DNA from: a virus
Length of the DNA: 39,397 bases
Reading direction: 5' to 3' (one strand)
Virus record (IMG/VR): IMGVR_UViG_3300044638_005715
Span: 1 to 39,397 of that record
A program made the position numbers and the translations under genes. Numbering within the stretch: position 1 is the first letter of the stretch; each line of letters begins with the position of its first letter. The notes beneath the pieces were generated by a model. That model did no database searches and was not told the origin of the DNA. It saw only the letters and a list, made by a program, of their open reading frames with translations. Shown one piece after another: positions 20,007 through 27,310 of the stretch.

Positions 20007-20672
20007 ATGAAAAGCATGTATATATTTAGTGATACCCACTGTATGCACGATCATATTAAATTAGATAGACAATATGATATGGCTATTTTTTGCGGTGATA
20101 TGTCTAATAGCTTTGATCTAGCAAAAAGTGAGGTCGAATGTAGAAGGTTTTTAGATTGGTACAATGAGGCCCCTTTTAAGTATAAACTATTAATTCCAGG
20201 TAATCATGATAGGGCCATTGAACATAAATGGGTTCATCCAGATGAATATAAAGAATTAACATGGTTTTTTAATGAAACTAAAATAATTGATGATTTGAAA
20301 ATATTTGGTAGCCCATATACTCCAGTCTATGGAAAGTGCGGGGCCTATATGTATAATAGAAAAGATGCACATAAATATTGGCATTGTATTGAAGAGGGAA
20401 CTGATATTGTCATTACACATGGGCCCCCACTTGGAATACTTGATCTTGCCGATCATAACCAGGATAGATCACTAATTGCACAAGTGGGTTGTAGAACACT
20501 ATATAAGACAATAGATAAAATTCGGCCCAAATTACATTGCTTTGGTCACATTCATTCAACAGATAGATTTAATAATAGGGGAATTTATAGCAATGATAAT
20601 ACAGCATTCATAAATGCCGCCTGTTTTAATCATACCAAAAATGTATTTTATCAGGGCATTTCCATAAATTAA
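20007..20672 (+). CDS. calcineurin-like metallophosphoesterase (MPPED-like), 221 aa
   Basis: The full set of metal-binding motifs is present: SDTH (8-11), GD (30-31), GNHD (65-68), THGPP (137-141) and GHIH (180-183). ITHGPPLGILD and the short spacing to GHIH are characteristic of the MPPED1/2-like group (UPF0046), which hydrolyses phosphodiesters including cyclic nucleotides in some members. It could cut cyclic (oligo)nucleotides used as signals or process RNA ends. Substrate is inferred, fold is secure. Confidence 0.9.
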   Translation: MKSMYIFSDTHCMHDHIKLDRQYDMAIFCGDMSNSFDLAKSEVECRRFLDWYNEAPFKYKLLIPGNHDRAIEHKWVHPDEYKELTWFFNETKIIDDLKIFGSPYTPVYGKCGAYMYNRKDAHKYWHCIEEGTDIVITHGPPLGILDLADHNQDRSLIAQVGCRTLYKTIDKIRPKLHCFGHIHSTDRFNNRGIYSNDNTAFINAACFNHTKNVFYQGISIN

Positions 20673-20682
20673 AAATAATCAC

Positions 20683-20710
20683 TTGACAATTCAAAAATTT
20701 CCCCTATAAT
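20683..20710 (+). promoter_or_regulatory. promoter TTGACA-N16-TATAAT
   Basis: Consensus hexamers with 16-base spacing right after the phosphoesterase. First gene downstream is the 53-aa membrane peptide with an AGAGG ribosome site, then the HD hydrolase. Confidence 0.8.
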
Positions 20711-20726
20711 GATGAAGAGGTTTTAA

Positions 20727-20888
20727 ATGTTTCTGTTTTTGTGGATGTTGGCTGGATTTTTTATTTGCACTTGGCTGATGCAAGTCATTAGTTCTTTTGC
20801 AAAAATTACTACATATCATCATTATAATATTATTTTTGGATTAATCGGGTCGTTAGTAGCTTACACTTATTTTAATGGGTTATTTTAG
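20727..20888 (+). CDS. two-span membrane peptide, 53 aa
   Basis: Two hydrophobic stretches (about 2-24 and 34-53) joined by AKITTYHHYN. It begins 17 bases after the -10 of the 20683 promoter, so the leader is about ten bases, with AAGAGG partly within it. Function unknown. Confidence 0.65.
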   Translation: MFLFLWMLAGFFICTWLMQVISSFAKITTYHHYNIIFGLIGSLVAYTYFNGLF

Positions 20889-20897
20889 GTTAAATAT

Positions 20898-21434
20898 ATG
20901 AAACATTCTGTAGTAAATTTTGCTGTTAGTGCTTATGATGGTGTTTATAGAAAATATGATGAGATGCCATATATAGTACATCCATTTGATGTTTTAAAGT
21001 TGATCGTCGGACTAGATATTAAAGATGAGGTAATGCATAATGCTGCATTATGTCATGATATCAAGGAAGAGGCCCCTCATATATCATATGGGGAAATAGA
21101 GAGGGAAATTGGAACAGAGGCAATGGAAATTGTTAAAGAATTGACATTTGAGCCTATGCGTAATGGAATTCCAACCCATTTACAAAAAGCCGCCTATATT
21201 AATGGATTAGCTTGTGCATCACCAAAGGCCCTTGTTATTAAATTAGCTGATCGAATGTGTAATTCATTGGATTTTATGAAACATGATCAAAAATATGCTG
21301 TGAAATACTGGAATAAAGCATCTGTATTATGTGATGCTTTTCATGATCGCGATGATATTATTAATGTTATTGGTGTAGAACCATTTGCAAAACTTCGTAC
21401 CATGCTAAGTCTTGTTCCCGGTGTAATAGGTTAA
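20898..21434 (+). CDS. SpoT/Mesh1-like HD hydrolase (probable (p)ppGpp hydrolase), 178 aa
   Basis: A small stand-alone HD domain with YIVHPFDVL (His28), AALCHDIKEEA (His53-Asp54), the EIEREIGTEAMEIVKELT helix and KLADRMCNSLD (Asp118). These are the metal ligands and substrate helix of the SpoT/Mesh1 family, including the helix between that packs on the guanine. No synthetase, TGS or ACT domain is attached. It likely hydrolyses (p)ppGpp or a related alarmone and so would cancel the host stringent response or an alarmone-based toxin. Other nucleotide 3'-pyrophosphates are possible. Confidence 0.8.
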   Translation: MKHSVVNFAVSAYDGVYRKYDEMPYIVHPFDVLKLIVGLDIKDEVMHNAALCHDIKEEAPHISYGEIEREIGTEAMEIVKELTFEPMRNGIPTHLQKAAYINGLACASPKALVIKLADRMCNSLDFMKHDQKYAVKYWNKASVLCDAFHDRDDIINVIGVEPFAKLRTMLSLVPGVIG

Positions 21435-21436
21435 AA

Positions 21437-21643
21437 ATGAATTGGAAATGTTTGTTTGCACATAATTGGGTTACAATAGATAGCGAACATATCTTTTGCA
21501 ATAGAACTATTTTATTACATAGGCGAGTATGTCTTAGATGTAATAAAATCGATGATGAAATTACACAATTCAAAAACGAACAAATAAAAGAAGCAGAAGA
21601 CAGAGAGTTGGCACGTAAAATATTTAATAGGAGTAAAAAATGA
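21437..21643 (+). CDS. small cysteine-containing protein, 68 aa
   Basis: KCLFAHNW, IFCNRTI and VCLRCNKID place Cys and His residues as in a small zinc finger (CLRC plus earlier C/H). The C-terminus is a charged helix (NEQIKEAEDRELARKIFN). Two bases after the HD gene; ends in ATGA with the next. Function unknown. Confidence 0.6.
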   Translation: MNWKCLFAHNWVTIDSEHIFCNRTILLHRRVCLRCNKIDDEITQFKNEQIKEAEDRELARKIFNRSKK

Positions 21644-21834
21644 GAAAGGTTACAATCGATTTAGCATATAGGATGATTATTGGGCGTGGTTGGACCCCAC
21701 CAATCAATAGGGACAAATATGATGATGAAGAATTATGGAATATTATTGTAGATATTGAGCATTCTTATAAGAAATTAACCGAGTCTATTAAACAATTAAA
21801 AAATTTATATAATAAAAACAAAAAGGATAAATGA
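21640..21834 (+). CDS. small helical protein, 64 aa
   Basis: RMIIGRGWTPPINRDKY near the start, then EELWNIIVDIEHSYKKL and ESIKQLKNLYNKNKKDK, likely a helix pair with coiled-coil character. AGGAG in the upstream gene serves as the ribosome site. Function unknown. Confidence 0.6.
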   Translation: MRKVTIDLAYRMIIGRGWTPPINRDKYDDEELWNIIVDIEHSYKKLTESIKQLKNLYNKNKKDK

Positions 21835-21835
21835 A

Positions 21836-22180
21836 ATGAATATTGAGGAAGTATTATTAGAAACAGACCGTCAAGATGAAGACGTAATTGATACATTAGA
21901 AGAATTTATACAATATTATCGTATTGATGCTACAACAGATATTAATATTGGATCAAATAAATATGATATTAAAATCATGGATGGATATGGTGGTGAAGGA
22001 AAAGGAGAAGACTATTGGGTTGTTTTTAGCATCACAATTAATAAAGATGAAACAACACAAAAAATATATATGGTTAATGGAGAATACTATTCATATGAAG
22101 GTTCTACATTATACTGGCATAATGTAAAAGAAGTTGAATGTGTAAAAGTGGTTGTAGATAAGTGGAGAGAGAAAAAATAA
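21836..22180 (+). CDS. GGEGKGE-motif protein, paralog B, 114 aa
   Basis: YGGEGKGEDYWVVFSITIN and VNGEYYSYEGSTLYW match paralog A (19664). About half the residues in the core are identical by eye. The two copies are 2.2 kb apart with unrelated genes between, so they have been separated by insertion or transposed. Function unknown. Confidence 0.75.
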   Translation: MNIEEVLLETDRQDEDVIDTLEEFIQYYRIDATTDINIGSNKYDIKIMDGYGGEGKGEDYWVVFSITINKDETTQKIYMVNGEYYSYEGSTLYWHNVKEVECVKVVVDKWREKK

Positions 22181-22185
22181 TTATT

Positions 22186-22371
22186 ATGTCAAAATTTATA
22201 GTTACTGGAACAGTAGTTGGCAGTATTCATCTTGGTGAATATGATGCAGAAACTGCCGAGGAAGCTGTTGAAAAGGCCCTAGATAAAGCATATGTTGGTT
22301 TTTGCCATCAATGTTCACATCAATGCGAAAATGCTGAGGTTGAGTCAGCAGAGGCGGAATTAGTAGATTAA
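22186..22371 (+). CDS. small acidic protein with CxxC...C, 61 aa
   Basis: FIVTGTVVGSIHLGEYDAET then EEAVEKALDKA, a beta-hairpin plus helix pattern I associate with short phage proteins of this type. CHQCSHQC could bind a metal. The ATG five bases after the preceding stop was chosen over one that overlaps it by 19 bases. Function unknown. Confidence 0.6.
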   Translation: MSKFIVTGTVVGSIHLGEYDAETAEEAVEKALDKAYVGFCHQCSHQCENAEVESAEAELVD

Positions 22372-22373
22372 TT

Positions 22374-22598
22374 ATGAATACACGCACACTATTAGAATTA
22401 GAAGGGGCGAGAGTGCTCCTTATTCATGCACAAAACATAATTGCTGAGGCATGTCGTAAAATTAATGAGTCGGGAATATCATTTGAACGTGAGAAAGCAT
22501 GTATTAAAAGCAATCTTTCTACATCATTACATAGTATAAATTATGCTAATTCTGAAATTATATATATAATGAATGATATAGAAAATGAACAAAAGTAA
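22374..22598 (+). CDS. small helical protein, 74 aa
   Basis: A long amphipathic pattern (LLELEGARVLLIHAQNIIAE, ACIKSNLSTSLHSINYANSE) suggests two antiparallel helices. The end overlaps the next gene by 14 bases. Function unknown. Confidence 0.6.
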   Translation: MNTRTLLELEGARVLLIHAQNIIAEACRKINESGISFEREKACIKSNLSTSLHSINYANSEIIYIMNDIENEQK

Positions 22599-22761
22599 AT
22601 CAATTCTTAAATCACCAGAAAAGGCAGTATATTTTAAAATCCTTCACAAATGTCGTAACGGCAAGTGTAAGAATATTTATATGATGCATATTTCATGTAT
22701 TGATTTCTGTATAGATTCTATTCAAATATTAGGGCCGATAAAGAATGGGATTGAAAAATGA
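22585..22761 (+). CDS. small array-family protein with MMHIS motif, 58 aa
   Basis: CRNGKCKNIYMMHISCIDFCIDSIQI: the block YMMHIS is repeated as YLMMHIS in the gene at 22945, so the two are likely paralogs. The second half has I/C near every fourth residue. Four cysteines could bind a metal. ATGA junction with the next gene. Confidence 0.55.
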   Translation: MNKSKSILKSPEKAVYFKILHKCRNGKCKNIYMMHISCIDFCIDSIQILGPIKNGIEK

Positions 22762-22952
22762 CCACATTTAAAATAATTAGAAAGCAAATTACTGAATATG
22801 AATTTATTGTTAATGCTCCAGATATATTAAGGGCAGAAATAACGGTCTCATGTGGACCAATAGAACGTGTACTAAACAAGGAGAGTATATATGAATATCA
22901 TGTTAAGGAATATTCATTAGTTGATAAACCTATGGAAATAAATGATGAATAA
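22758..22952 (+). CDS. small beta-rich protein, 64 aa
   Basis: MTTFKIIRKQITEYEFIVNA and IYEYHVKEYSLVDK look like strand pairs around a short helix (DILRAEITV). It ends EINDE in the AATGATGAATAA junction also used at 28912. Function unknown. Confidence 0.55.
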   Translation: MTTFKIIRKQITEYEFIVNAPDILRAEITVSCGPIERVLNKESIYEYHVKEYSLVDKPMEINDE

Positions 22953-23106
22953 ATTTGAAGTAATTTGTCGGATACCATTGCATACAGTGTTTTATCAACA
23001 TCTATTTGGTAAATATGGTAGTGAAAATCTGATAAGAAAATATCTAATGATGCATATTTCTCTTGGGGGATTTATTACACAGGAAATAGAAAAAAAAATC
23101 TTTTAA
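22945..23106 (+). CDS. small array-family protein with MMHIS motif, 53 aa
   Basis: MNKFEVICRIPLHTVFYQHL, then LIRKYLMMHISLGGFI, TQEI, EKKI in tetrad spacing. Last gene before the promoter at 23114. Function unknown. Confidence 0.55.
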   Translation: MNKFEVICRIPLHTVFYQHLFGKYGSENLIRKYLMMHISLGGFITQEIEKKIF

Positions 23107-23113
23107 AAAACGC

Positions 23114-23141
23114 TTGACAACAAATTTTTTGACCTTATAAT
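23114..23141 (+). promoter_or_regulatory. promoter TTGACA-N16-TATAAT before the DUF6745-like gene
   Basis: Consensus hexamers. Spacer and flank (CAAATTTTTTGACC) resemble the 7087 promoter spacer (CTAAATTTTGAACC), so the two may be related by descent. A long leader ending ACGGAGAAAAAAATG follows. Confidence 0.85.
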
Positions 23142-23184
23142 AAAACACATAAACCTTTAAACCCTTTCCCTTACGGAGAAAAAA

Positions 23185-24036
23185 ATGATTGATAGTTTGA
23201 CGCCAGAGCAGGAAGCACAGTTGCCAGTTTATCGAGACAAGTGGATTAATATTGGTCTCCAAACTGGCCCCTGTAATTTTGAGGAAGCATGTAAGTGGGT
23301 ACGTGTCGCCTATGAAAAGGCTAATCTAGCACCACCAAAGGATATTATTCATGCACATGGTCCACTTGAGGCCATTGATATCATCCAGAAGAAAACTGGT
23401 GAAACTAAGTCTGAAATTCTAGCAGGCCAAATGTATGGCAATCATGATGCTAACTGGCTCGGCTATTATGAGTATTTTTGGAAGGTTTTGGGAGTGGAAG
23501 AGTGTAATTTGCTTGAGGGCCTGATTAACCTAGCTTATCATGCTGGGTGGTGGAATGCTTATGAGGATTTTGCAGTAGTGCAAGATTTCCCAGTCATTAT
23601 TCATCGTAATCAGGAAGGGGCCCTTCATTGTGAGGATGGTCCTGCCCTACATTATAATGATGGTCTAAAGATTTGGCAAATCGATGGGCATCGTGTAAAT
23701 GAGCAGATTGTAATGAGGCCAGAAACCTTAACCGTAAAACAGATTCATGCGGAAACCAATGCCGATATTCAATCAATTATGTTGAATCGATTTGGTTGGC
23801 ATCGTTATATTGTGGATACTGCCGCAAAATTATTGGATAATCGTCATAATTACGTGGAAAATACCAAGGAGGCACTATATGATTGTGGTACACAAGGATT
23901 GAGATTATTGGTAACCTGCCCCAGCGGCAGAGTATTTAGTAAGGGCATTGGCCCTGGTATTAAGACATGTCAAGCCGCCCAAAGTTGGCTTGGCAATGAT
24001 GTTGAGAATAAGTTTAATATTATTGGTCGAACCTAA
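23185..24036 (+). CDS. DUF6745-like protein lacking the repeat insert, 283 aa
   Basis: LTPEQEAQLPVYRDKWINIG (5-24), VAYEKANLAPP (47-57), YGNHDANWLGYYEYF (84-98), LAYHAGWWNAYEDF and IHRNQEGALHCEDGPALHY, then DGLKIWQIDGHRVNE are the successive blocks of this bacterial family as I remember it. In bacterial members a run of SVWDSVxxSV-type tetrads often lies between the PL block and YGxHDxxWL; here only about 18 ordinary residues occupy that place. Strong promoter, good ribosome site and few rare codons suggest high expression. Biochemical function unknown. Confidence 0.7.
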   Translation: MIDSLTPEQEAQLPVYRDKWINIGLQTGPCNFEEACKWVRVAYEKANLAPPKDIIHAHGPLEAIDIIQKKTGETKSEILAGQMYGNHDANWLGYYEYFWKVLGVEECNLLEGLINLAYHAGWWNAYEDFAVVQDFPVIIHRNQEGALHCEDGPALHYNDGLKIWQIDGHRVNEQIVMRPETLTVKQIHAETNADIQSIMLNRFGWHRYIVDTAAKLLDNRHNYVENTKEALYDCGTQGLRLLVTCPSGRVFSKGIGPGIKTCQAAQSWLGNDVENKFNIIGRT

Positions 24037-24050
24037 TTAGGAGCTTTAAA

Positions 24051-24494
24051 ATGAATGTTGTTGATGAAATTGTAGATTTTGCAAAGCGTATTGCTAATGG
24101 TGAAGAAGATGTGTTGCCCGGTCAACCATTGAATTTCACCGAAGCCTCAACTATCAATGATAGGATTTGGCAAGGTGATATGGCAATCACTATTACTAAT
24201 AGTGAACCCCCCAAGGACTTTGTTGAAAAGAAGGACGTTCTAGTCCAACTTGTTCCAGGTAATACCACTGGGGCAAAACACTGCCTACAGAGTAAGATAG
24301 GTGTGGAGCAATGGGTTCCACAAAATTGGACTGAACTAGGGCTTATTGGCCCATGGATGCGATTTAGTGAACCAAATACTATTTTGCACCCAGTACACGG
24401 TTCTGTTAGTGTTCCTGCCGGTTTTTGTGTTCAAATCACATACCAAAGGGAATATGATGAAATTCAAAAGGCTGAACGTCGAGCAGCAGACTGA
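24051..24494 (+). CDS. hypothetical beta-rich protein, 147 aa
   Basis: Contains KDVLVQLVPGNTTGAKHCLQ, VEQWVPQNWTELGLIGPW and SVSVPAGFCVQITYQ, suggesting a compact beta sandwich. A TTAGGAG site precedes the ATG. It is followed at once by the strong terminator, so it and the DUF6745-like gene form a two-gene, well-expressed unit. Family unknown. Confidence 0.7.
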   Translation: MNVVDEIVDFAKRIANGEEDVLPGQPLNFTEASTINDRIWQGDMAITITNSEPPKDFVEKKDVLVQLVPGNTTGAKHCLQSKIGVEQWVPQNWTELGLIGPWMRFSEPNTILHPVHGSVSVPAGFCVQITYQREYDEIQKAERRAAD

Positions 24495-24507
24495 TTTTTA
24501 GCTTATT

Positions 24508-24546
24508 AAAAGGGGGTGGTGCCTAAAATCATCGCCCCCTTTTTTT
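24508..24546 (+). terminator. rho-independent terminator
   Basis: AAAAGGGGGTGGTG and CATCGCCCCCTTTT form a fully paired stem (two G-U wobbles) with an eight-base loop and a seven-T run. The best hairpin terminator in the window, ending the 23185-24494 unit. Confidence 0.92.
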
Positions 24547-24572
24547 ATTTCAATAACTTAATGGAATCTATT

Positions 24573-24815
24573 ATGACTAATGAAATTTTTGACAAATTAG
24601 ATAAGTTAGAAGAACTTCATAAGAAGTTTGAAACTTATCAAGCATATATTAATGCCATAGAATCTGTTAAATCAGAAATCACAAAAATAACCCATGAATT
24701 AACAAAAGAGTTGAAACATTTTGACTTAAATATGAGTAATTTTGGTGGTGAGTATAGAATAATTCAATTTTTAATTTCATTTAAGCAAAAACTAAGAGAA
24801 AAAAATGGGGTCTAA
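24573..24815 (+). CDS. coiled-coil small protein, 80 aa
   Basis: LDKLEELHKKFETYQAY and IESVKSEITKITHELTKELK show heptad-like hydrophobics, a probable helical hairpin or dimer. An ATG four codons upstream (24561) is an alternative. It overlaps the next gene by 11 bases. Function unknown. Confidence 0.6.
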   Translation: MTNEIFDKLDKLEELHKKFETYQAYINAIESVKSEITKITHELTKELKHFDLNMSNFGGEYRIIQFLISFKQKLREKNGV

Positions 24816-25092
24816 TCTAGATTCATTTAAAGAAGCTTTTTCATGTGGTCAATCAATAGATCCCATATGTGAGTGTGGAGAACAATATACCAAATATGAT
24901 GATGATGATTATCTAACTCCAATGATATATTTTGAGGGAAAACGGTATGTGTATGATTGTAGCTGTTGGCATGAAAGGGCCACTAGAATAGCGAATTGGA
25001 TAGATGCACATAGCCACAATATTGTAGCATATATGAAAGCAGAAAAAGCAAGATTATATGCAATATCAGATATGTATCCAGTCCCAGAATAA
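24805..25092 (+). CDS. small zinc-finger-like protein, 95 aa
   Basis: CECGEQY and YDCSCWHERATRIANWI supply two CxC pairs about 27 residues apart, suitable for one zinc. The C-terminal helix includes HSHNIVAYMKAEKARLYAIS. Family unknown. Confidence 0.65.
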   Translation: MGSNLDSFKEAFSCGQSIDPICECGEQYTKYDDDDYLTPMIYFEGKRYVYDCSCWHERATRIANWIDAHSHNIVAYMKAEKARLYAISDMYPVPE

Positions 25093-25096
25093 AATT

Positions 25097-25300
25097 ATGA
25101 AACAACTAACATTACCGGGTACAGTTCCTCAACAACCAATTTGGTGTGGCTACAAAGGTGGGGCTTGGTACATTTATTTCGAATACAATGGGGCTTGGTG
25201 GGTTACATGCAATGCATGGGATGAACCAAAAGGACCATATACACAAAAACAAGCGGAAGAAAAGGCATGGAGTTTGGCTAGTGAGTCTGCGAGGTACTAA
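25097..25300 (+). CDS. small Trp/Tyr-rich protein, 67 aa
   Basis: WCGYKGGAWYIYFEYNGAWW has seven aromatics in twenty residues, in a strand-turn-strand pattern, then a short helix (TQKQAEEKAWSLASES). May be a small binding module. The ATG four bases after the previous stop was chosen over a start within that gene. Confidence 0.6.
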   Translation: MKQLTLPGTVPQQPIWCGYKGGAWYIYFEYNGAWWVTCNAWDEPKGPYTQKQAEEKAWSLASESARY

Positions 25301-25307
25301 TAAAATT

Positions 25308-25946
25308 ATGACCATTAATATAATTACATTTTTTATCCTTCTCGTAATGGGCCTATTGCTATATGGATATATGAGAAGGAAAAGAAAACTCCTTATTATT
25401 ATGAGGGGCATTCCAGGAAGTGGTAAATCCACAATGGCTAAAAAGTTTGCTGAACAATATGGGGGCCCTTCCTGTATAGTTTCGGCAGATGATTTCTTTA
25501 TGCGTGATGGCATATACAAATTTGATAGAGATAAACTTTTTCAGGCCCATAAATCCGCAAAGCAAAAATTTTATTATGAAATACCAAATAATAATTTGAT
25601 GATTGTAGATAATACTAATTTATCATATGGCGAATTTGAATATTATATTGATACATGGAAAGTTAGAGAATATCCAAATAGATATAGGATTTTATTAATC
25701 ACCGTTGATCATGATTTTGATTCATGTTGTGAGCGAAATGTACATGGTGTAGATAATGAAACATTAAAAAAGATGTTGCATAAAAAATTAAATCAAGACT
25801 CTAGATTGGAATGGGCTGCTTTTTATTTAGGAAAAATATATACATTTGAGCCTGCATGGATTAATAAATGGTATAATAATTCCAATTCAGAAAATGAAAT
25901 GGATGAGTTTGTAGAAAACACTTTAAAACACTATAAAATGATTTGA
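25308..25946 (+). CDS. membrane-anchored P-loop kinase (N4BP2L1/PNK-like), 212 aa
   Basis: After one membrane segment (residues 4-20) and a basic stop-transfer (YMRRKRK) comes GIPGSGKS (34-41), SADDFF (59-64), FDRDKLFQAHKSAKQKFYYE (split around 72-91) and IVDNTNL (99-105). These are the motifs of the AAA_33 family that includes NEDD4-binding-protein-2-like 1 and polynucleotide 5'-kinase domains. Expected to phosphorylate a nucleotide or nucleic-acid 5' end. The membrane anchor is unusual for the family. The frame could begin earlier, but the ATG at 25308 fits the gene spacing. Confidence 0.82.
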   Translation: MTINIITFFILLVMGLLLYGYMRRKRKLLIIMRGIPGSGKSTMAKKFAEQYGGPSCIVSADDFFMRDGIYKFDRDKLFQAHKSAKQKFYYEIPNNNLMIVDNTNLSYGEFEYYIDTWKVREYPNRYRILLITVDHDFDSCCERNVHGVDNETLKKMLHKKLNQDSRLEWAAFYLGKIYTFEPAWINKWYNNSNSENEMDEFVENTLKHYKMI

Positions 25947-25970
25947 CAATTTTAAAATAGGAATTACAAT
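25943..25970 (+). promoter_or_regulatory. candidate promoter TTGACA-N16-TACAAT
   Basis: Perfect -35 and 16-base spacing with a TACAAT -10. The ATG of the next gene starts two bases after the -10, so this could only drive the gene at 26211 and beyond (PRPP synthetase and NAMPT). It may be chance. Confidence 0.45.
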
Positions 25971-25971
25971 A

Positions 25972-26175
25972 ATGAATGTGACATTAAGCTTGTATGATTT
26001 GGTTTTTTGGTTAACGATATTTTTCGTTTTATTCGGTGCAACACTTGGACTAATTGGTGTCTGGGTGGAGAAATTTTGGGAGTCTGAACAATGTATGAGG
26101 CTATTATTGACAGATGTAATTTTAGCTGTAGCTTCTGGTTTAGTAGCTACCATTATGAAATTTCTTGGTAATTGA
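25972..26175 (+). CDS. two-span membrane protein, 67 aa
   Basis: Hydrophobic segments at about 8-31 (VFWLTIFFVLFGATLGLIGV) and 46-63 (VILAVASGLVATIM) with a short polar loop EKFWESEQCMR. AGGA lies 10 bases upstream. Function unknown. Confidence 0.6.
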   Translation: MNVTLSLYDLVFWLTIFFVLFGATLGLIGVWVEKFWESEQCMRLLLTDVILAVASGLVATIMKFLGN

Positions 26176-26210
26176 TAGTATATTAGAAGTTGACAACAAT
26201 AAGGATAAAA

Positions 26211-26468
26211 ATGTATTTTCAAAATAATCAACTATATGTAGTTCAAAATAATCGATGGCATACAACCATAAATGACTTAGGCCAAACAGTCAAACTTTAT
26301 AAGGGGCTTCCTGGCACAATTCGTGTTATTACAAAGGTTCGTAGGCGTCGAAACAAGTATTTTATTAGGGGCCTAAAAGAGTCATTCAATACGTTGGAAG
26401 AATGCATTTCTTTACTTCGTGATACTTTTGGCGATTTTATTGTTTTAAATGAGGTTACAGCAGAGTGA
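26211..26468 (+). CDS. hypothetical basic protein, 85 aa
   Basis: MYFQNNQLYVVQNNRWHTTI then VKLYKGLPGTIRVITKVRRR and FIRGLKESFNTLEECISLLR: a strand-rich N-terminus and one helix. AAGGA five bases upstream fixes the start. Its stop overlaps the GTG of the PRPP synthetase gene (GTGA), so the two are translationally coupled. Possibly nucleic-acid binding because it is basic; unproven. Confidence 0.65.
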   Translation: MYFQNNQLYVVQNNRWHTTINDLGQTVKLYKGLPGTIRVITKVRRRRNKYFIRGLKESFNTLEECISLLRDTFGDFIVLNEVTAE

Positions 26469-27310
26469 TTACCCAATATCCAGATGGCCAACTTGATATT
26501 TCATTAACCAATGAAGAATTAGATATGCATGGAATTGTGCATTCTATACGTTCATATAATGATTTATTTGAATTAGCATCTATCGTAGATGTATTAAAGC
26601 ATAATAATAGGGGCCCCATACCACTATATTGTCCATACTTATTTGGTCAAAGATCTGATCGGCGATTTGATAAGAAGGCATCTTTTGGATTTAAACTTAT
26701 TGCTGATTTTATTAATAAATTAGGATTTAGTAGTATTGAATTATTTGATCCTCATAGTTCTACTATTCCTTCCCTTCTTAATAGATGTAATGTAAATGAG
26801 TCTATGTGGGAGGAAACTGTTATGCAGGCAGTCGAAATGACAAAGACTGCAAATGGTACTGATGAACTATATGTAGTATCTCCAGATGCCGGTGCATATA
26901 AGAAACTATTTATGCTGTGCAATAAATTTAATATGCCCCTTGTTGCTGCAAATAAGTTTAGGGATTTGAAAGGTAATATAGATTTAAATTTTTCTGTTCC
27001 AAAAGCAGATATTAAAGATAAACACTTCATTATTATTGATGATATATGTGAGTATGGTGGAACATTTAAACGACTTACGAATGAATTGATCGGTAGTATG
27101 GGAGCCAAATCAGTATCATTATATGTTTCGCATTTTTCGGGAGGCGGAAACGTATCATATAGTGATGAGGAAAAACTTTCTTTTGTTATTGATGGTATAT
27201 TAGAAATAGTGACTAGGATTTATACTACCAATAGTATAAGTCAAAACATGTCTAAGTTGAATAGAAATGTTTTTAACGTAATTGATTTACCAATGTGGAG
27301 TATAAACTAA
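26465..27310 (+). CDS. prs: ribose-phosphate pyrophosphokinase (PRPP synthetase)
   Basis: Makes PRPP from ribose-5-phosphate and ATP. Seen: CPYLFGQRSDRRF (56-68), the ATP-binding region; ELFDPHSS (92-99); VVSPDAGAYKK (137-147), the ribose-phosphate/Mg loop; and FIIIDDICEYGGTF (188-201), the PRPP-binding signature. About 281 aa against about 315 in bacteria. It uses a GTG start coupled to the previous gene and ends immediately before the NAMPT gene, whose co-substrate it would supply. Confidence 0.92.
   Translation: MITQYPDGQLDISLTNEELDMHGIVHSIRSYNDLFELASIVDVLKHNNRGPIPLYCPYLFGQRSDRRFDKKASFGFKLIADFINKLGFSSIELFDPHSSTIPSLLNRCNVNESMWEETVMQAVEMTKTANGTDELYVVSPDAGAYKKLFMLCNKFNMPLVAANKFRDLKGNIDLNFSVPKADIKDKHFIIIDDICEYGGTFKRLTNELIGSMGAKSVSLYVSHFSGGGNVSYSDEEKLSFVIDGILEIVTRIYTTNSISQNMSKLNRNVFNVIDLPMWSIN

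Noticed and set aside
23044-23262. Minus-strand 72-aa frame across the 23114 promoter
   Set aside because: It covers the promoter and the DUF6745-like gene start, and is poly-Phe/Lys from A/T runs.
26190-26217. Promoter TTGACA at 26190
   Set aside because: The -10 position is TGTATT and overlaps the ATG at 26211. Too weak to accept.
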